From NCBI GenBank assembly GCA_030429545.1, contig JAUIFF010000005.1, positions 390,039 to 454,038 of the forward strand: a DNA stretch of 64,000 bases, in the 5' to 3' direction. Positions 36,801-45,437 of this stretch are shown piece after piece. This DNA comes from Polyangia bacterium (GTDB lineage: Bacteria > Myxococcota_A > Polyangia > Nannocystales > Nannocystaceae). Under the pieces are notes generated by a model, which did not search any database, was not told the origin of the DNA, and saw nothing but the letters and a program-made list of their open reading frames with translations. How positions within the stretch are numbered: position 1 is the first letter of the stretch; the number at the start of each line of letters is the position of its first letter. The position numbers were made by a program, and so were the translations under genes.

Positions 36801-37768
36801 GCCCCAACGAAATTCGCCGGATCGACCAGCAGCGCGTCGGCCTTGTCACCGCCAATGTCGAAGGCTCAGGTCTCGGAAGCACTGTCGACCTCATCCAGCA
36901 AAAGCTCAAAGAGCTCGAGCTGCCCGACAGCGTCGAAGTTGTGGTCACCGGGCAAAGCGAAGAGTGGGAGACCTCGTCGCAGTCGCTCTACCTCGCCCTC
37001 GGCCTGTCGATCTTTTTGGTCTACGTCATCATGGCCTCGCAGTTTGAGAGCCTGGTGTACCCGCTCATCATCCTGGCGACGATCCCCCTAGCTGGCCTCG
37101 GGGTCATCTTTACCCTGTTGCTGCTCGGGATCCCGGTGAGCGTGCTGGTGTTTTTGGGCGCCATCTTGCTCGCCGGCATCGTCGTCAACAACGCGATCGT
37201 GTTGGTCGACTATGTCAACCAGCTCAAGCAACGGGGCCACACCACCGAAAAGGCGCTCGAACTCGCCGGCAAGATCCGCCTGCGCCCGATCCTCATGACG
37301 ACCATGACGACCGTCCTCGGGCTGTTACCCATGGCCTTGGGGATAGGTGACGGCGCCGAGATCCGCATGCCGATGGCGATCACCGTGATCGCCGGATTGG
37401 CCTGCTCGACCCTGCTCACCCTCATCGTCATTCCAACCATCTACGCCGGTTTCGACCGGTTTACTGGCGACGACGACATTCCCCGCGACGAGCTGTTGCA
37501 CAACGACCTGGCGGTGGTGACCAACGAGCAACTGGCACCGGAGATTTCGCTCGACGATCCCGAGCCGCCGGTTCAGCAGGTCGAGCCCCCACTCGAAGTA
37601 ACCGTCGACGATGGTGGCAGTCTTGGCCGCAACGGAAACATCGACGCCACAAAAGCGGGTCCAACAGACCAGCCGACCAGTACGATCGGACAGGAAGCGT
37701 TGGGCGGTGACGTCGTCATCCCCAACCTCCGCCGCGACCCCAACGACCCGACTTCGGGGCAGAGCTAA
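33875..37768 (+). CDS. RND efflux transporter with two large insertions
   Basis: The start is a GTG overlapping the adaptor stop (GTGA). The protein is an HAE1/AcrB-type RND pump: TM1 near residue 30, pore domains, TM4 GGLALGIGMLVDNSIVVLES with the proton-relay Asp pair, and the C-terminal mirror with GIVVNNAIVLVDYVNQ. It is 1,297 residues instead of about 1,040. One insertion (about residues 520-645) between TM6 and TM7 adds two or three hydrophobic segments, and a second (about 756-810) is a Gly/Pro/Gln-rich tract in the periplasmic loop. The substrate is unknown. A further RND gene follows 12 bases on, suggesting a heteromeric MdtBC-type pump. Confidence 0.93.
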   Translation: MSTPSPETGAVSGSRSRLLAAVRSMERFRFTTTRPVAVLMVFLAVMVFGAFSVRLLPLNLMPDISYPRLTVRTEYPGAAPAEVENNVSRPLEEILGVVTGLTRISSISRAGYSDVVMEFAWDTDMDDANQDVLEKLDTVKPALPEEIKQPLILRFDPTLDPVLTLSLSGDAEDGYEGITGLKALRRIADRDIRRLLEPVEGVAAVKIKGGLEEEIQILLNEDNLRRTGIDIATVISRLQAENINLAGGSMRDGRTKYLVRTVNEFRDLEDMRDLVIVSREGRDIKLRHIADVSSAFKDRDVITRVGGREAVEIEVYKEADANIVEMAKKVAQRVESVVSPRMEKEYEARVDLISDRSLFIESSIAEVRNAAISGGLLAVIVLFLFLRNFKTTVIVAVAIPISVLITFAPLNLAGVTLNIMSLGGLALGIGMLVDNSIVVLESIHRCREEGDDLIRATMRGTSEVGSAVMSSTLTSIAVFFPMVFVEGIAGQMFGDLGLTVVFSLLASLAVALFFIPMLASRRGFARDESDVDKKGRQRGVLRGLLATWAHWQSVREVIGDFKRLKFWLLLIFPLLYVLIRFSLHLIFEIVGKLLTTFWSLVLTVVFRGGKGVGWLLGKVCFPFLWVFDKVMSGLENFYPRMIRWSLRNKFIVYAGVFAAFFAMFQAAGKLDTELIPELHQGEFTTEISLPVGTPLQVTDETIEPIEKALVNDVPRLRNLVTTIGSERDSAESGDRGEHTTRLRFTLTTQRTRTYESAGPRGGPPGGGKRGMRFGRRGPPQESGGADQQIQPDSDQKAEKKAPQPQGPKVDTSLAESEALAVVRPMLERLPDAIVNVKRPVLFSFTQPVEVEIRGYELAELGDATRTVAATLEEVDGLRDVKSSILPGSPEIQIVYDRDALARYNLNIRTVAELVRNKVQGFEATKYNRKDRKIPVRVRLQGITEASIDELKDLVVNPGQTRPVPLSAVAEVTLGRGPNEIRRIDQQRVGLVTANVEGSGLGSTVDLIQQKLKELELPDSVEVVVTGQSEEWETSSQSLYLALGLSIFLVYVIMASQFESLVYPLIILATIPLAGLGVIFTLLLLGIPVSVLVFLGAILLAGIVVNNAIVLVDYVNQLKQRGHTTEKALELAGKIRLRPILMTTMTTVLGLLPMALGIGDGAEIRMPMAITVIAGLACSTLLTLIVIPTIYAGFDRFTGDDDIPRDELLHNDLAVVTNEQLAPEISLDDPEPPVQQVEPPLEVTVDDGGSLGRNGNIDATKAGPTDQPTSTIGQEALGGDVVIPNLRRDPNDPTSGQS

Positions 37769-37780
37769 GGAGCCATCATC

Positions 37781-40700
37781 ATGGAGGAGCGCGACACCCA
37801 TCGGTTTGTCCGCGACAACGCCATCGTCCGCACTTCGCTGATGCGGCCGATCACCATGTTGATGACCCTGCTCAGCGCCATCGTCATTGGCATTGTCGCG
37901 CTTATCAACATCCCGCTCGAGCTGATTCCCTCGGGGTTCTCGCCACCTTTCATGCAGGTGCAAGTACCCTACAGCAACGCCACCGCCCAGGATGTCGAAG
38001 ATCGGATTACGCGTCCGCTCGAACAGGAACTTTCGACCACCCCGGGGATCGACGAGCTCAATGCCTCGTCACGGGCTGACCGCGCCAGTGTCTCGCTGGT
38101 GTTTGATGCCGATGTCGACATGGACGTCGCCTATCGCGAAGTTCGCGACCGCGTTGCCCGGGTGCGCCCCGATCTGCCCGACGATGTCCGCGAGGTCCAG
38201 ATCAACAAAGCCTCGGCCGCAGGCTTGCCCGTGGGCTTTTACGGCATCACCTGGGATCCGTCGGTCGAGCAACCCCAGGACAAGATTTCCAAACACCTGG
38301 TGCGGGCGGTCGAGCGCATCGAGGGCGTCGGCATCGTCAATCTGTGGGGCCAGGAGGACCGCGAGATTCGCATCGAGATCAATCGGGCGCTGGCCGAGGC
38401 CGCCGGTCTCAACATTTTTCAGATCGCCCAGGACTTGGGCCAAAGCAATTTCAACCTGGCCAGTGGCAGCATCCGCGACCCCAACGGCAAGTTTGTGGTG
38501 CGGTCGCTGGCGACCTATCAAACCGTCGACGAACTCGAAAACACCGTCGTCGGTCCCAACGATATTCGCCTTGGCGACATCGCCGACGTCATTTACGAAC
38601 GCCCCGATCGCGAGCGGATCGACCGGTTCAACGGCCGCCCGTCGATGGTCATGTTTATCCTCAAGGAGTCGCAGGCCAACACCGTCGATGTCTGCGACCG
38701 CCTGCGCGAAGCTGTCGCCGAGGCCAGCAAAGATCCGGCGCTCCACGGCTTCGACATCGAGCCGATTTTCCTGCAGGGCGACATGATCCGCTTCAGCCTC
38801 GACCAGGTCGTGGACTCGGGCCTGCAGGGGGGCCTGCTCGCGGTGGTCGTGTTGTTGATGTTCTTACGCCGGCTGCGGCTCACCATCATCATCGCCGCCT
38901 CGATTCCCCTGTCGATCTTCTTGTCGCTACCGGTCATGTATTTTGCCGGGCAGTCGGTCAACCTGGTGTCGCTGCTGGGCTTGATGATCTGTATTGGCCT
39001 TGTGGTCGACAACTCGGTCGTCGTCGCCGAAAACATCGAGCGCTACCAAGAGCGCGGGGTCGGGCGGTTTGCCGCGGCCCTGCACGGGGCCAGCGAAGTC
39101 GCCCTGCCGATCACCCTGGCCACGCTCACGACCATGGTCGTGTTTGCCCCGGCAGCACTGTTGAGCTCGGGACCCACCCAGTTCTTCATGATCCGCATGG
39201 TCACGCCGGTGTGCGTGTCGCTGCTCGCCAGCCTGTTTGTCGCCCTCGTACTCGTGCCCGTCGCCGGCACGCTCGCGGCTGGGCGTCGCAAGAAGCGTGA
39301 GCACGGCCCGTGGGTCAAGCGGATTTTAAAGCTCGATGCCTGGTGGAAACGCAAGCTCACCTGGGTCTACGAAGCCACTGTCGGTCGCCTCAACCGTTGG
39401 TACGGCCGCCTGATCCGCCTCAGTCTCAAGCGCCGCTTCGACGTTGTATTTGCATCCATGCTGATCTTCGGCGCAACCGTGGCCGGGCCCATGAGCGCAG
39501 TTTCGTTTGTCGCCGGCAACGACATGGGGTCACGCAACTTCCAGGTCTATTACTCGATGCCCGGCGACACCACGCTCGAAGAAGCCGAGGAGTTTTTCCG
39601 CGGCGTCGAGGCTGAACTTGCCGGCATGCGCAAGGAGTACCGCAGCACCGGTCAGTACATCGGGTTCGATGCAACCTTCGGCCAGGTCCAGGTGTTTTTC
39701 GACAAGCCCGTCCCTGGCGAGCGCCCGTTTGCCGAGGTCCGACAGGAGATCTTCGACCGCCTGCCCTCGCGGCCAGGTTGGACCAAGCAGGCTCGTTTCG
39801 GCACCAGCGATGGCGGCCAGGAGTCGACGTTTGTCGTCTCGCTCTACGGCGACGACCACAGCTCGGTGCAGGAGGCCAAGGAGGACCTGGAAAACTTGCT
39901 GTTGCAACAACCCGGGGTGATCGGCCTGCAAAACCGCGGTACCGACACAACCCGCCGCGACGAGCTCGCTCTCGAGATCGACCGCACCGTGAGCGAACGC
40001 TTTGGCATCAGCGCAGGCATGGTCGGCAACACCGTCGGTTACGCCATTCGCGGCCAGCCTCTGCCGCGGTTTCGCAGCGACATTGAGGATCGCGAAATCA
40101 ACGTCTGGATCCGCTATCGCAAGGAAGACCGCGAGCAGCTCGATCAACTGCTCGAGTTCAAGGTTCCAACCCAACAGGGGGCTGCGATTCCAATCAAAGT
40201 CCTCACCGGCACCAGTGTGCGTAAGGGAGAGCGCTCGTTGGTCCGCAACAACAAGCGTGTCGCCTCGCTCATCCGCCTAGAGCTTGAGCAGGAGGACCGC
40301 GAGAAGACCATGGCGTTGCTGCGCAAGTTCATCGCCAACTACAAGCTACCGAGCGGGATCAGCTTCGACGCTGACCACGAGGCCCGAGAAGTCGAAAGTA
40401 CGCAAAAAGACCTCATGGGAGCAGCTGCTCTCTCGACGGTCTTCATCTTCCTATTGATGGGATTTTTGTTTGAGTCGTTCGTCCTGCCGCTGAGCGTCCT
40501 GCCCTCCATCCCCCTTTCCTTCGTGGGCGTATGGTGGTTTTTGTGGGCCACAGGTTCAACCATGGACCCCCTCGCAGGCATCGGTGTACTGCTGCTGTTA
40601 GGCGTTGTCGTCAACAACGGCATCGTCTTGGTCGACTTCATCAACAGCGCCCGCCGCCAAGGCCTGCCACGGGACAAAGCAATCATCCAGGCGGGCATGC

Positions 40701-40939
40701 AACGCTTTCGGCCCATCATGATGACGGCCCTCACAACAATCGGCGGGATGATTCCGCTAGCTTTTTCGACGCCAACTGGAGAAGGGCTGGAGTACGGACC
40801 TTTCGGCAAAACACTGGTCGGTGGCATGGCCACGGCAACGATTTTGACGTTGGTCGTGGTGCCGGTGAGCTACAGCTACTTCGACGACTTGCGAACGGCC
40901 GTGGCTCGCTGGGCTGGTCGGATTGTTGGGCCGAAGTAG
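37781..40939 (+). CDS. RND efflux transporter, second pump subunit
   Basis: This is a normal-length (1,052 aa) RND pump. AAGGAG lies 13 bases before the ATG. It has TM1 after PITMLMTLLSAIVIGIVALI, LMICIGLVVDNSVVVAENIE in TM4 with the paired Asp, and ASIPLSIFLSLPVMYFAG and GVLLLLGVVVNNGIVLVDFIN in the repeat half. Sequence details differ from the upstream pump throughout, so the two are old paralogs and probably a heteromer. Palindromes at 37953 and 39445 are the only ones in the 8.3-kb operon. Transcription ends convergently with the stress island at 40981. Confidence 0.93.
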   Translation: MEERDTHRFVRDNAIVRTSLMRPITMLMTLLSAIVIGIVALINIPLELIPSGFSPPFMQVQVPYSNATAQDVEDRITRPLEQELSTTPGIDELNASSRADRASVSLVFDADVDMDVAYREVRDRVARVRPDLPDDVREVQINKASAAGLPVGFYGITWDPSVEQPQDKISKHLVRAVERIEGVGIVNLWGQEDREIRIEINRALAEAAGLNIFQIAQDLGQSNFNLASGSIRDPNGKFVVRSLATYQTVDELENTVVGPNDIRLGDIADVIYERPDRERIDRFNGRPSMVMFILKESQANTVDVCDRLREAVAEASKDPALHGFDIEPIFLQGDMIRFSLDQVVDSGLQGGLLAVVVLLMFLRRLRLTIIIAASIPLSIFLSLPVMYFAGQSVNLVSLLGLMICIGLVVDNSVVVAENIERYQERGVGRFAAALHGASEVALPITLATLTTMVVFAPAALLSSGPTQFFMIRMVTPVCVSLLASLFVALVLVPVAGTLAAGRRKKREHGPWVKRILKLDAWWKRKLTWVYEATVGRLNRWYGRLIRLSLKRRFDVVFASMLIFGATVAGPMSAVSFVAGNDMGSRNFQVYYSMPGDTTLEEAEEFFRGVEAELAGMRKEYRSTGQYIGFDATFGQVQVFFDKPVPGERPFAEVRQEIFDRLPSRPGWTKQARFGTSDGGQESTFVVSLYGDDHSSVQEAKEDLENLLLQQPGVIGLQNRGTDTTRRDELALEIDRTVSERFGISAGMVGNTVGYAIRGQPLPRFRSDIEDREINVWIRYRKEDREQLDQLLEFKVPTQQGAAIPIKVLTGTSVRKGERSLVRNNKRVASLIRLELEQEDREKTMALLRKFIANYKLPSGISFDADHEAREVESTQKDLMGAAALSTVFIFLLMGFLFESFVLPLSVLPSIPLSFVGVWWFLWATGSTMDPLAGIGVLLLLGVVVNNGIVLVDFINSARRQGLPRDKAIIQAGMQRFRPIMMTALTTIGGMIPLAFSTPTGEGLEYGPFGKTLVGGMATATILTLVVVPVSYSYFDDLRTAVARWAGRIVGPK

Positions 40940-40980
40940 CTAGCTTTGCGATGAAACGCGTGGGCGACTTAGGGCTCTCC

Positions 40981-41745
40981 CTACCCACACGTGAACGCGA
41001 GTCGGCCGTATTCGCGGTTGTCGGTGACGGTATTGCCCGAATCCGTCTCGTCTTTTGTACTTCCCGCGATCAGGGCACGTGCCACGTTGTACACAACTTG
41101 TGCGCGCAGAAGGCCTGACCTGTCCCAGTATTCAGCTTCTTGGACCTGGACCCGGAGTAGAACTGCGTCGGCTGAGTTGGCGCCGCCTTCGAACCATGGG
41201 TCCCACGAGCTTTGCCACAACAGCTTGATCTTGTGTTTATCTTCGACGGTGCGTGCCCGGCCGGTGACGGACAGGTATCGGCCGCCGTCTTGGAACGCGA
41301 CTGAGGCGTAGGACTCAGACTCGATTTCTTCGACCTTCTGGCTTGTCCGGCGCGAGACGAACCACAGGACGAGGGTATCATCGTGTCCCTGTACGTCGGC
41401 GATGAGCATCGGGCGTCCCCGGGGTTTGTCGCCCTGTCCAAGGGTAATCAGCATCCCTGTTTCAAATGAACGAATCATCTGTTGGAGGTGGCTGTATTTC
41501 TCTTCGACAGAGTGAAAGCTCAGGCTTTCGGCTGCGTGTTCGCGGACAGTTGCTGACAGGCTTTGGAGCTTTGCGCGGGAGTCCTCAAACAGATGGACGA
41601 CGCGCTCGCGCAGGTCCATTTGCTCATCTGTGTTGTCGAGCTCTGTCGGGGAAAGGTCTGTCCAATCGATTTCGACGGCATTCGGTTTGTCTTGCGAAGT
41701 TTTCGGGTCGTGTTTGTCGGTGGTGTTCATATCTGTGTTGTCCAT
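40981..41745 (-). CDS. Pyridoxamine 5'-phosphate oxidase-like general stress protein
   Basis: The C-terminal two-thirds (about 90-230) is a split-barrel flavin-binding domain of the general stress protein 26 type: SFETGMLITLGQGDKPRGRPMLIADVQ, LVLWFVSRRTSQKVEEIE and GRYLSVTGRARTVEDKHKIKLLW are landmark regions. The first 85 residues are polar and helical and lack a signal peptide. AAGGAGA about 12 bases upstream favours the ATG at 41745; earlier ATGs (41799, 41826) give Asn/Pro-rich leaders. Such proteins bind FMN or a deazaflavin; the role here is probably in stress. The gene heads a minus-strand cluster with DUF1328 and CBS genes. Confidence 0.85.
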   Translation of the reverse strand: MDNTDMNTTDKHDPKTSQDKPNAVEIDWTDLSPTELDNTDEQMDLRERVVHLFEDSRAKLQSLSATVREHAAESLSFHSVEEKYSHLQQMIRSFETGMLITLGQGDKPRGRPMLIADVQGHDDTLVLWFVSRRTSQKVEEIESESYASVAFQDGGRYLSVTGRARTVEDKHKIKLLWQSSWDPWFEGGANSADAVLLRVQVQEAEYWDRSGLLRAQVVYNVARALIAGSTKDETDSGNTVTDNREYGRLAFTCG

Positions 41746-41827
41746 GTTGGGTTGTTGTCTCCTTGGGGGGTTGGGGTTGTTTGTCGGGTTGGTGTTCATC
41801 GTAGTTTGGTGACTGTCGGCGAGCACA

Positions 41828-41986
41828 CTACTTACTCAGTAGGGTAAGCACGCCAGAAATCACGGCGACGGCGAGGAAGACAAAGAACAGAATTTTTGCG
41901 ATCCCGACGCTGGCACCTGCGATTCCACCAAATCCGAGTACGGCGGCAATAAGCGCGACTACGAGGAAAACGAGTGTCCATCTCAT
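41828..41986 (-). CDS. DUF1328 small membrane protein
   Basis: This 52-residue protein begins [20 protein letters not shown] and continues with [30 protein letters not shown], two hydrophobic helices around a Gly-rich turn. The GFGGIAGA and AKILFFVFL segments are the DUF1328 (YtjA-type) hallmark. These peptides are often induced by stress, but their biochemistry is unknown. It sits between the PNPOx-like and CBS genes on the same strand; AAGGAG is present upstream of the ATG (42009-42014 region). A second, related gene lies at 45175 on the other strand. Confidence 0.88.
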   Translation of the reverse strand: MRWTLVFLVVALIAAVLGFGGIAGASVGIAKILFFVFLAVAVISGVLTLLSK

Positions 41987-42044
41987 AAAAATGCTCAAGG
42001 TTTAAAACTCCTTACTATTGTGATTGGGGGTACGGGCCAGACGA

Positions 42045-42608
42045 TTAGTTGGTGGGCAGACTGATGTTCATTGCGCCACCGAGCGCACGCCCGTTAGCAC
42101 TTTTTGGTGCACTGTCGGCCAGACGCGTGTGATGTGGAATCTTCTGGCGCTCCTGCGGCAAGTCTGGTTGGTGTGTCGGTTCGACCTGGGGGGCGACTTC
42201 GATACCGAGCAACATCGTCCGGAGCGCGCGGAGGATGTCGGTTGTCGTCAGGATTCCGGCAGCATGGCCGCCATCAACAGCTACGACACACTCATTGCGA
42301 TTGGCTTCCATGGTGTGGGCCACTTCAATCAGCGGTGTTTCGGGGGTGCACAGGTACGGCTTTGTCATGGCCGAGGCAACGCGAATTTGCTTCGGGTCGA
42401 GCAGGCTGAGGGATGACAACAGATAGATCTGTCGCGTACTGAGAGTACCGACAATGCGTTGTTTGTCGACGACCACGAGGTGGTGGATATTGTTGAGATA
42501 CATGCGCTCGTGGGCATCGGCGATGCTCAGACCCACACCGATGGTCATCGGGGCCTCTGTCATCAGGTCAGAGACGGTGGGGAAAATGATTCTTTTTAGG
42601 GTTTTCAT
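42045..42608 (-). CDS. CBS-domain pair protein
   Basis: Two CBS domains fill residues 10-135: SDLMTEAPMTIGVGLSIADAHERMYLNNIHHLVVVDK is the first, and ASAMTKPYLCTPETPLIEVAHTM followed by CVVAVDGGHAAGILTTTDILRAL is the second. A Bateman pair of this kind binds an adenine nucleotide and regulates a partner or acts alone. The tail (about 140-187) is Pro/Gln-rich. AAAGGAA lies five bases before the ATG, a strong ribosome binding site. It belongs to the stress-type island. Confidence 0.9.
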   Translation of the reverse strand: MKTLKRIIFPTVSDLMTEAPMTIGVGLSIADAHERMYLNNIHHLVVVDKQRIVGTLSTRQIYLLSSLSLLDPKQIRVASAMTKPYLCTPETPLIEVAHTMEANRNECVVAVDGGHAAGILTTTDILRALRTMLLGIEVAPQVEPTHQPDLPQERQKIPHHTRLADSAPKSANGRALGGAMNISLPTN

Positions 42609-42687
42609 GGGGTTCCTTTGGTGTTTGGTTGGATGTGTGTTTGTGATAGTTGCGTGCGGTACGGGTGGCTATTGGCCGCCGGGCATA

Positions 42688-43545
42688 CTACTCGTTCAAC
42701 TCTTCCGGCAGTGGCTCTTCACTCGTATCTGCGGATAGGCAGCCGGTCGTTTCTAGTAAAAGTGTGATGTACTGGGTTTCGACATGGCACCCGTCGTCGG
42801 TTTCGGGAACAAATACGGTTTTGCGGACCTCGGTGTCACACCATTCGGTGAACACTTCGATGCGCCCAGGTTGTTCCCAACCGACAGACCAGGCGACGCA
42901 CCCGTCTTCGGTTTGATCGACACAGCGGCCAGAGTCGGTCACGACCTCGCCATCAGCGATGTACTGCATCCAGACGTCGTCGACAGGTTCAAGCTTTAGA
43001 AAATCCCCGTAGCGTCGGGCCGTGTAGACATAGGCCGATGGGCGTGCCGACAGGTCGCAGACGGTGTCGAGTCCATCTGCCTGTAAATCGGTGTCGTCTT
43101 GTGGGGATGTGGCCAGCTCATTGCCGGCGTCCTGGCAGCGTGCGGGGTCGAATGAAATCGTGATATCTTTGGCGGCGATCGTGTCGCTGCCTGTGGCGGA
43201 GTTGACCGCGACGGTCTTGGTTTGTAGGTGACCGCAGTATGAGGCTTCAATGGCGACGAGGCCTGGCTCATCAGTGTCGATGACCCACTCGAGGCACTCG
43301 GCATCGATACAAAATGCGTCCGACGGTTCAGTCGCCGAGAGTTGGTCGTCAGCGTCCTGTGAAGTTTGGTTGATCAGGCGGTAACGGATGAAATCAAGTT
43401 GCTCGGGCTCAACCTGCTGGTCATCGACCCCGGATACATGTACGTGCAACGGGGCTTGTTCGTCTGCGTTTGGTGTGTCGCACGCGGTGCCGATGAGTAG
43501 GGAGCAAGCAAGGGTGGTGATGATTTGGGTTGGAGTAATTCGCAT
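42688..43545 (-). CDS. Lipoprotein of unknown function in the stress island
   Basis: The signal peptide ends in LLIGTACDT (lipobox). The mature protein has about 265 residues without a long Thr-rich stalk, unlike most lipoproteins in this window. It has ten or so cysteines in pairs (AFCIDAECLEW, SYCGHL, ARCQDA, TVCDLS, GRCVDQTEDGCVAW, EWCDT, DGCHVE, TGCLSA) and a repeated beta-rich pattern around FVPETDDGCH and ITISFDPARCQDA. I see no known family. AAAGGAGA lies about a dozen bases upstream of the ATG. Confidence 0.75.
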   Translation of the reverse strand: MRITPTQIITTLACSLLIGTACDTPNADEQAPLHVHVSGVDDQQVEPEQLDFIRYRLINQTSQDADDQLSATEPSDAFCIDAECLEWVIDTDEPGLVAIEASYCGHLQTKTVAVNSATGSDTIAAKDITISFDPARCQDAGNELATSPQDDTDLQADGLDTVCDLSARPSAYVYTARRYGDFLKLEPVDDVWMQYIADGEVVTDSGRCVDQTEDGCVAWSVGWEQPGRIEVFTEWCDTEVRKTVFVPETDDGCHVETQYITLLLETTGCLSADTSEEPLPEELNE

Positions 43546-43685
43546 AGTGGTTTAGGCATCTCCTTTCGAAGGTTGGGGCTCGGCTATCGAGCGTGGTTCA
43601 AAGTTATGAATAAACAGTTGCAACAGTCATGCCAGGTCCACGGTGCGTTGAATATGTGTTGATACATCGATGACCGGCGTCGGTG

Positions 43686-44309
43686 TTAGCAGCCGGGTTC
43701 GTCGATCGTGGTGAACGCATCGGGGTTGTCGGTCTCGCACGAGTTGCGGCACATGTCTGCGAGGTTGCGGCAGCGTAGTTCGCAACTGGCGATGTCCGTG
43801 GGTCGTTTGTCGTCTTCGGCCTCGGCACACGCTTCGGTGCAGGTCACGGAGTTGACAAAGCAGCCGCGCTCACAGGCCGAAGTCATTGGGTCGGCGCACA
43901 GCTCGGAAAATTGATCCGCGTCTTCTCCCTGGCAGTTGGCGGGTTCGGTGGTCAGCACCGACCATGTGTTCGCGCAGTTGAGACGGCAGGTTGCAAGGGC
44001 ATTCGCTGTCTCGGATGTTTCCTCGCAGGCGTCGAGGCAAAAGCTGTGGTCGACGGGGTGGGGGGGAGCTTCATCGTTCATCGGCATCCAGTCGGGCGCA
44101 TCGACAGGGGTCTTGTCCGTCTGCTCGGGTGCCATCACCAGGCACTGCACGTAGCACTGCAGGGCAGCGCTTTCGTCTTCGAGGGAGCTCAGGCAAGTAT
44201 TTGTACATTCATCAACTGAGATCGAGTCCGGCGGGGTCGCAGCTTCTGTGGCGACGGCTGTGACAGGGTCGATACTGATGAGGGCGGCGGTTAGGAGTGC
44301 GGTAAACAT
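43686..44309 (-). CDS. Secreted Cys-rich CxxxC-repeat protein
   Basis: The ATG at 44309 follows AGAAAGGAC closely and starts a signal peptide (MFTALLTAALISIDPVTAVA). The mature protein carries at least eight CxxxC pairs (ECTNTC, QCYVQC, FCLDAC, TCRLNC, ACERGC, TCTEAC, SCELRC, MCRNSC), each on a predicted helix, which suggests disulfide-stapled helical hairpins. The same CxxxC style appears in the lipoprotein at 45438. I do not know the family. An AT-rich block upstream (44340-44420) probably holds its promoter. Confidence 0.75.
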   Translation of the reverse strand: MFTALLTAALISIDPVTAVATEAATPPDSISVDECTNTCLSSLEDESAALQCYVQCLVMAPEQTDKTPVDAPDWMPMNDEAPPHPVDHSFCLDACEETSETANALATCRLNCANTWSVLTTEPANCQGEDADQFSELCADPMTSACERGCFVNSVTCTEACAEAEDDKRPTDIASCELRCRNLADMCRNSCETDNPDAFTTIDEPGC

Positions 44310-45174
44310 TGAAGTCCTTTCTGGTGAGGGGTTGGTGAGCATTGGTTCTCGTTTTATAAAACAAGCAAGTTTTAAGCCTCTTTAAAAATGTAATAAAAAC
44401 ATACAAGTAGAATGGGCTCCCATGTGGTGTGCTAGGTGGCACAGTATCGATCTGACGCGGTGTGACACACCTGCACACCCGTCAGTCGCAGTGTCAAGAT
44501 GTCACGCTGTGCCGTGCAAGCACACTCGTTGCACGCATCCGATTGCTTTGCGGTTCGGCATCAAGAAGAACCTCCCCAAGACGGACAGACAGGGCCCCGA
44601 GCAGCCCGAGCAGCTCGAGTAACTCGTGGTTCTACGGAGCGTAGGGGCTTTACCACGCTCGCTTGGACCCCGTTCCTTCGGGCTGCCGGGTGACCAAGTT
44701 CTGGTCGAAGCGACGGAAGCGGGCGACGGCTGACACACGCGCACGCGTGACTCTATCTCGCTCTCGCTCGCTTGGGCGTGAAGCTGCTTGGGCGTGAAAC
44801 TGTCACCGCGGCGAGCGAGTTCATGAGCTGTGTGGGCTCGCTCGATTTTATTTGTGTATACACCTGGGTTGTCGCAGCAGCCTACTATCATTTTCGATGT
44901 AGATTCATTTATTCTCAGGGCTCCGGGTGATGACGCAGATTGGCACGCCGCTACGAATCGACACGCCCACACGAGTTGCCGCGAACGGGCCTGGCCTGGC
45001 TTTGTCCTGAAATTTTGTAGGTTTGGGTGTCTGGTGCCGATCGTGCAGTGTTGGTTGGCAACAAGCATGGGCAAGCGCGAGTTTTCTAAACGCCAGGAGC
45101 ACGGGTAACGCCCGAGCCCGCGCCCAGCCCCCAACAACCGCTCCAGGCCCGTCTCAAGACAAGAAAGGACAGCT
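44310..45174. other. Gene-free 865-base divergent region
   Basis: This is the longest gene-free stretch outside the repeat blocks. It begins AT-rich (44340-44420, with TTTTATAAAAC and TTTAAAAATG), probably promoter DNA for the minus-strand Cys-rich gene. The middle is GC-rich with a short direct repeat GCTTGGGCGTGAA (about 44772 and 44789). Near 44855 is TGTATACA, a relative of the dispersed palindrome. A long minus-strand frame crosses it but shows no start signal or recognisable protein. A small RNA could be hidden here; nothing proves it. Confidence 0.5.
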
Positions 45175-45345
45175 ATGACGACCATCCTAAAATGGACCAT
45201 TACATTTTTCATCTTTGCGCTCGTCGCTGCGGTGTTCGGCTTTAGCGGCATCGCTAGCGCGGGTGTTGAGATCGCCGAGATTCTCTTCTACGTGTTCCTA
45301 TTTATGGCCGTGATTTCCCTGATCGTCGGTGCCACACCCCGGTAA
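45175..45345 (+). CDS. DUF1328 small membrane protein (second copy)
   Basis: The 56-residue protein begins MTTILKWTITFFIFALVAAV and continues with the family-typical FGFSGIASAGVEIAEILFYVFLFMAVISLIV. AAAGGA lies six bases before the ATG. It is related to the minus-strand copy at 41828 but clearly diverged. It heads a plus-strand group with a Cys-rich lipoprotein. Confidence 0.88.
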   Translation: MTTILKWTITFFIFALVAAVFGFSGIASAGVEIAEILFYVFLFMAVISLIVGATPR

Positions 45346-45437
45346 TCGGCCAATCACGATTCGACCAACAACCTGGTCCTCGTCCGCGACGGTTTGCCCC
45401 GCGGGCGAGGGAACACCCATCAACACAAAGGATTTTT

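Noticed and set aside
44502..45251. A 249-codon minus-strand frame across the divergent spacer
   Set aside because: It runs antisense to the DUF1328 gene, starts and ends oddly, has no motif and shows compositional drift.
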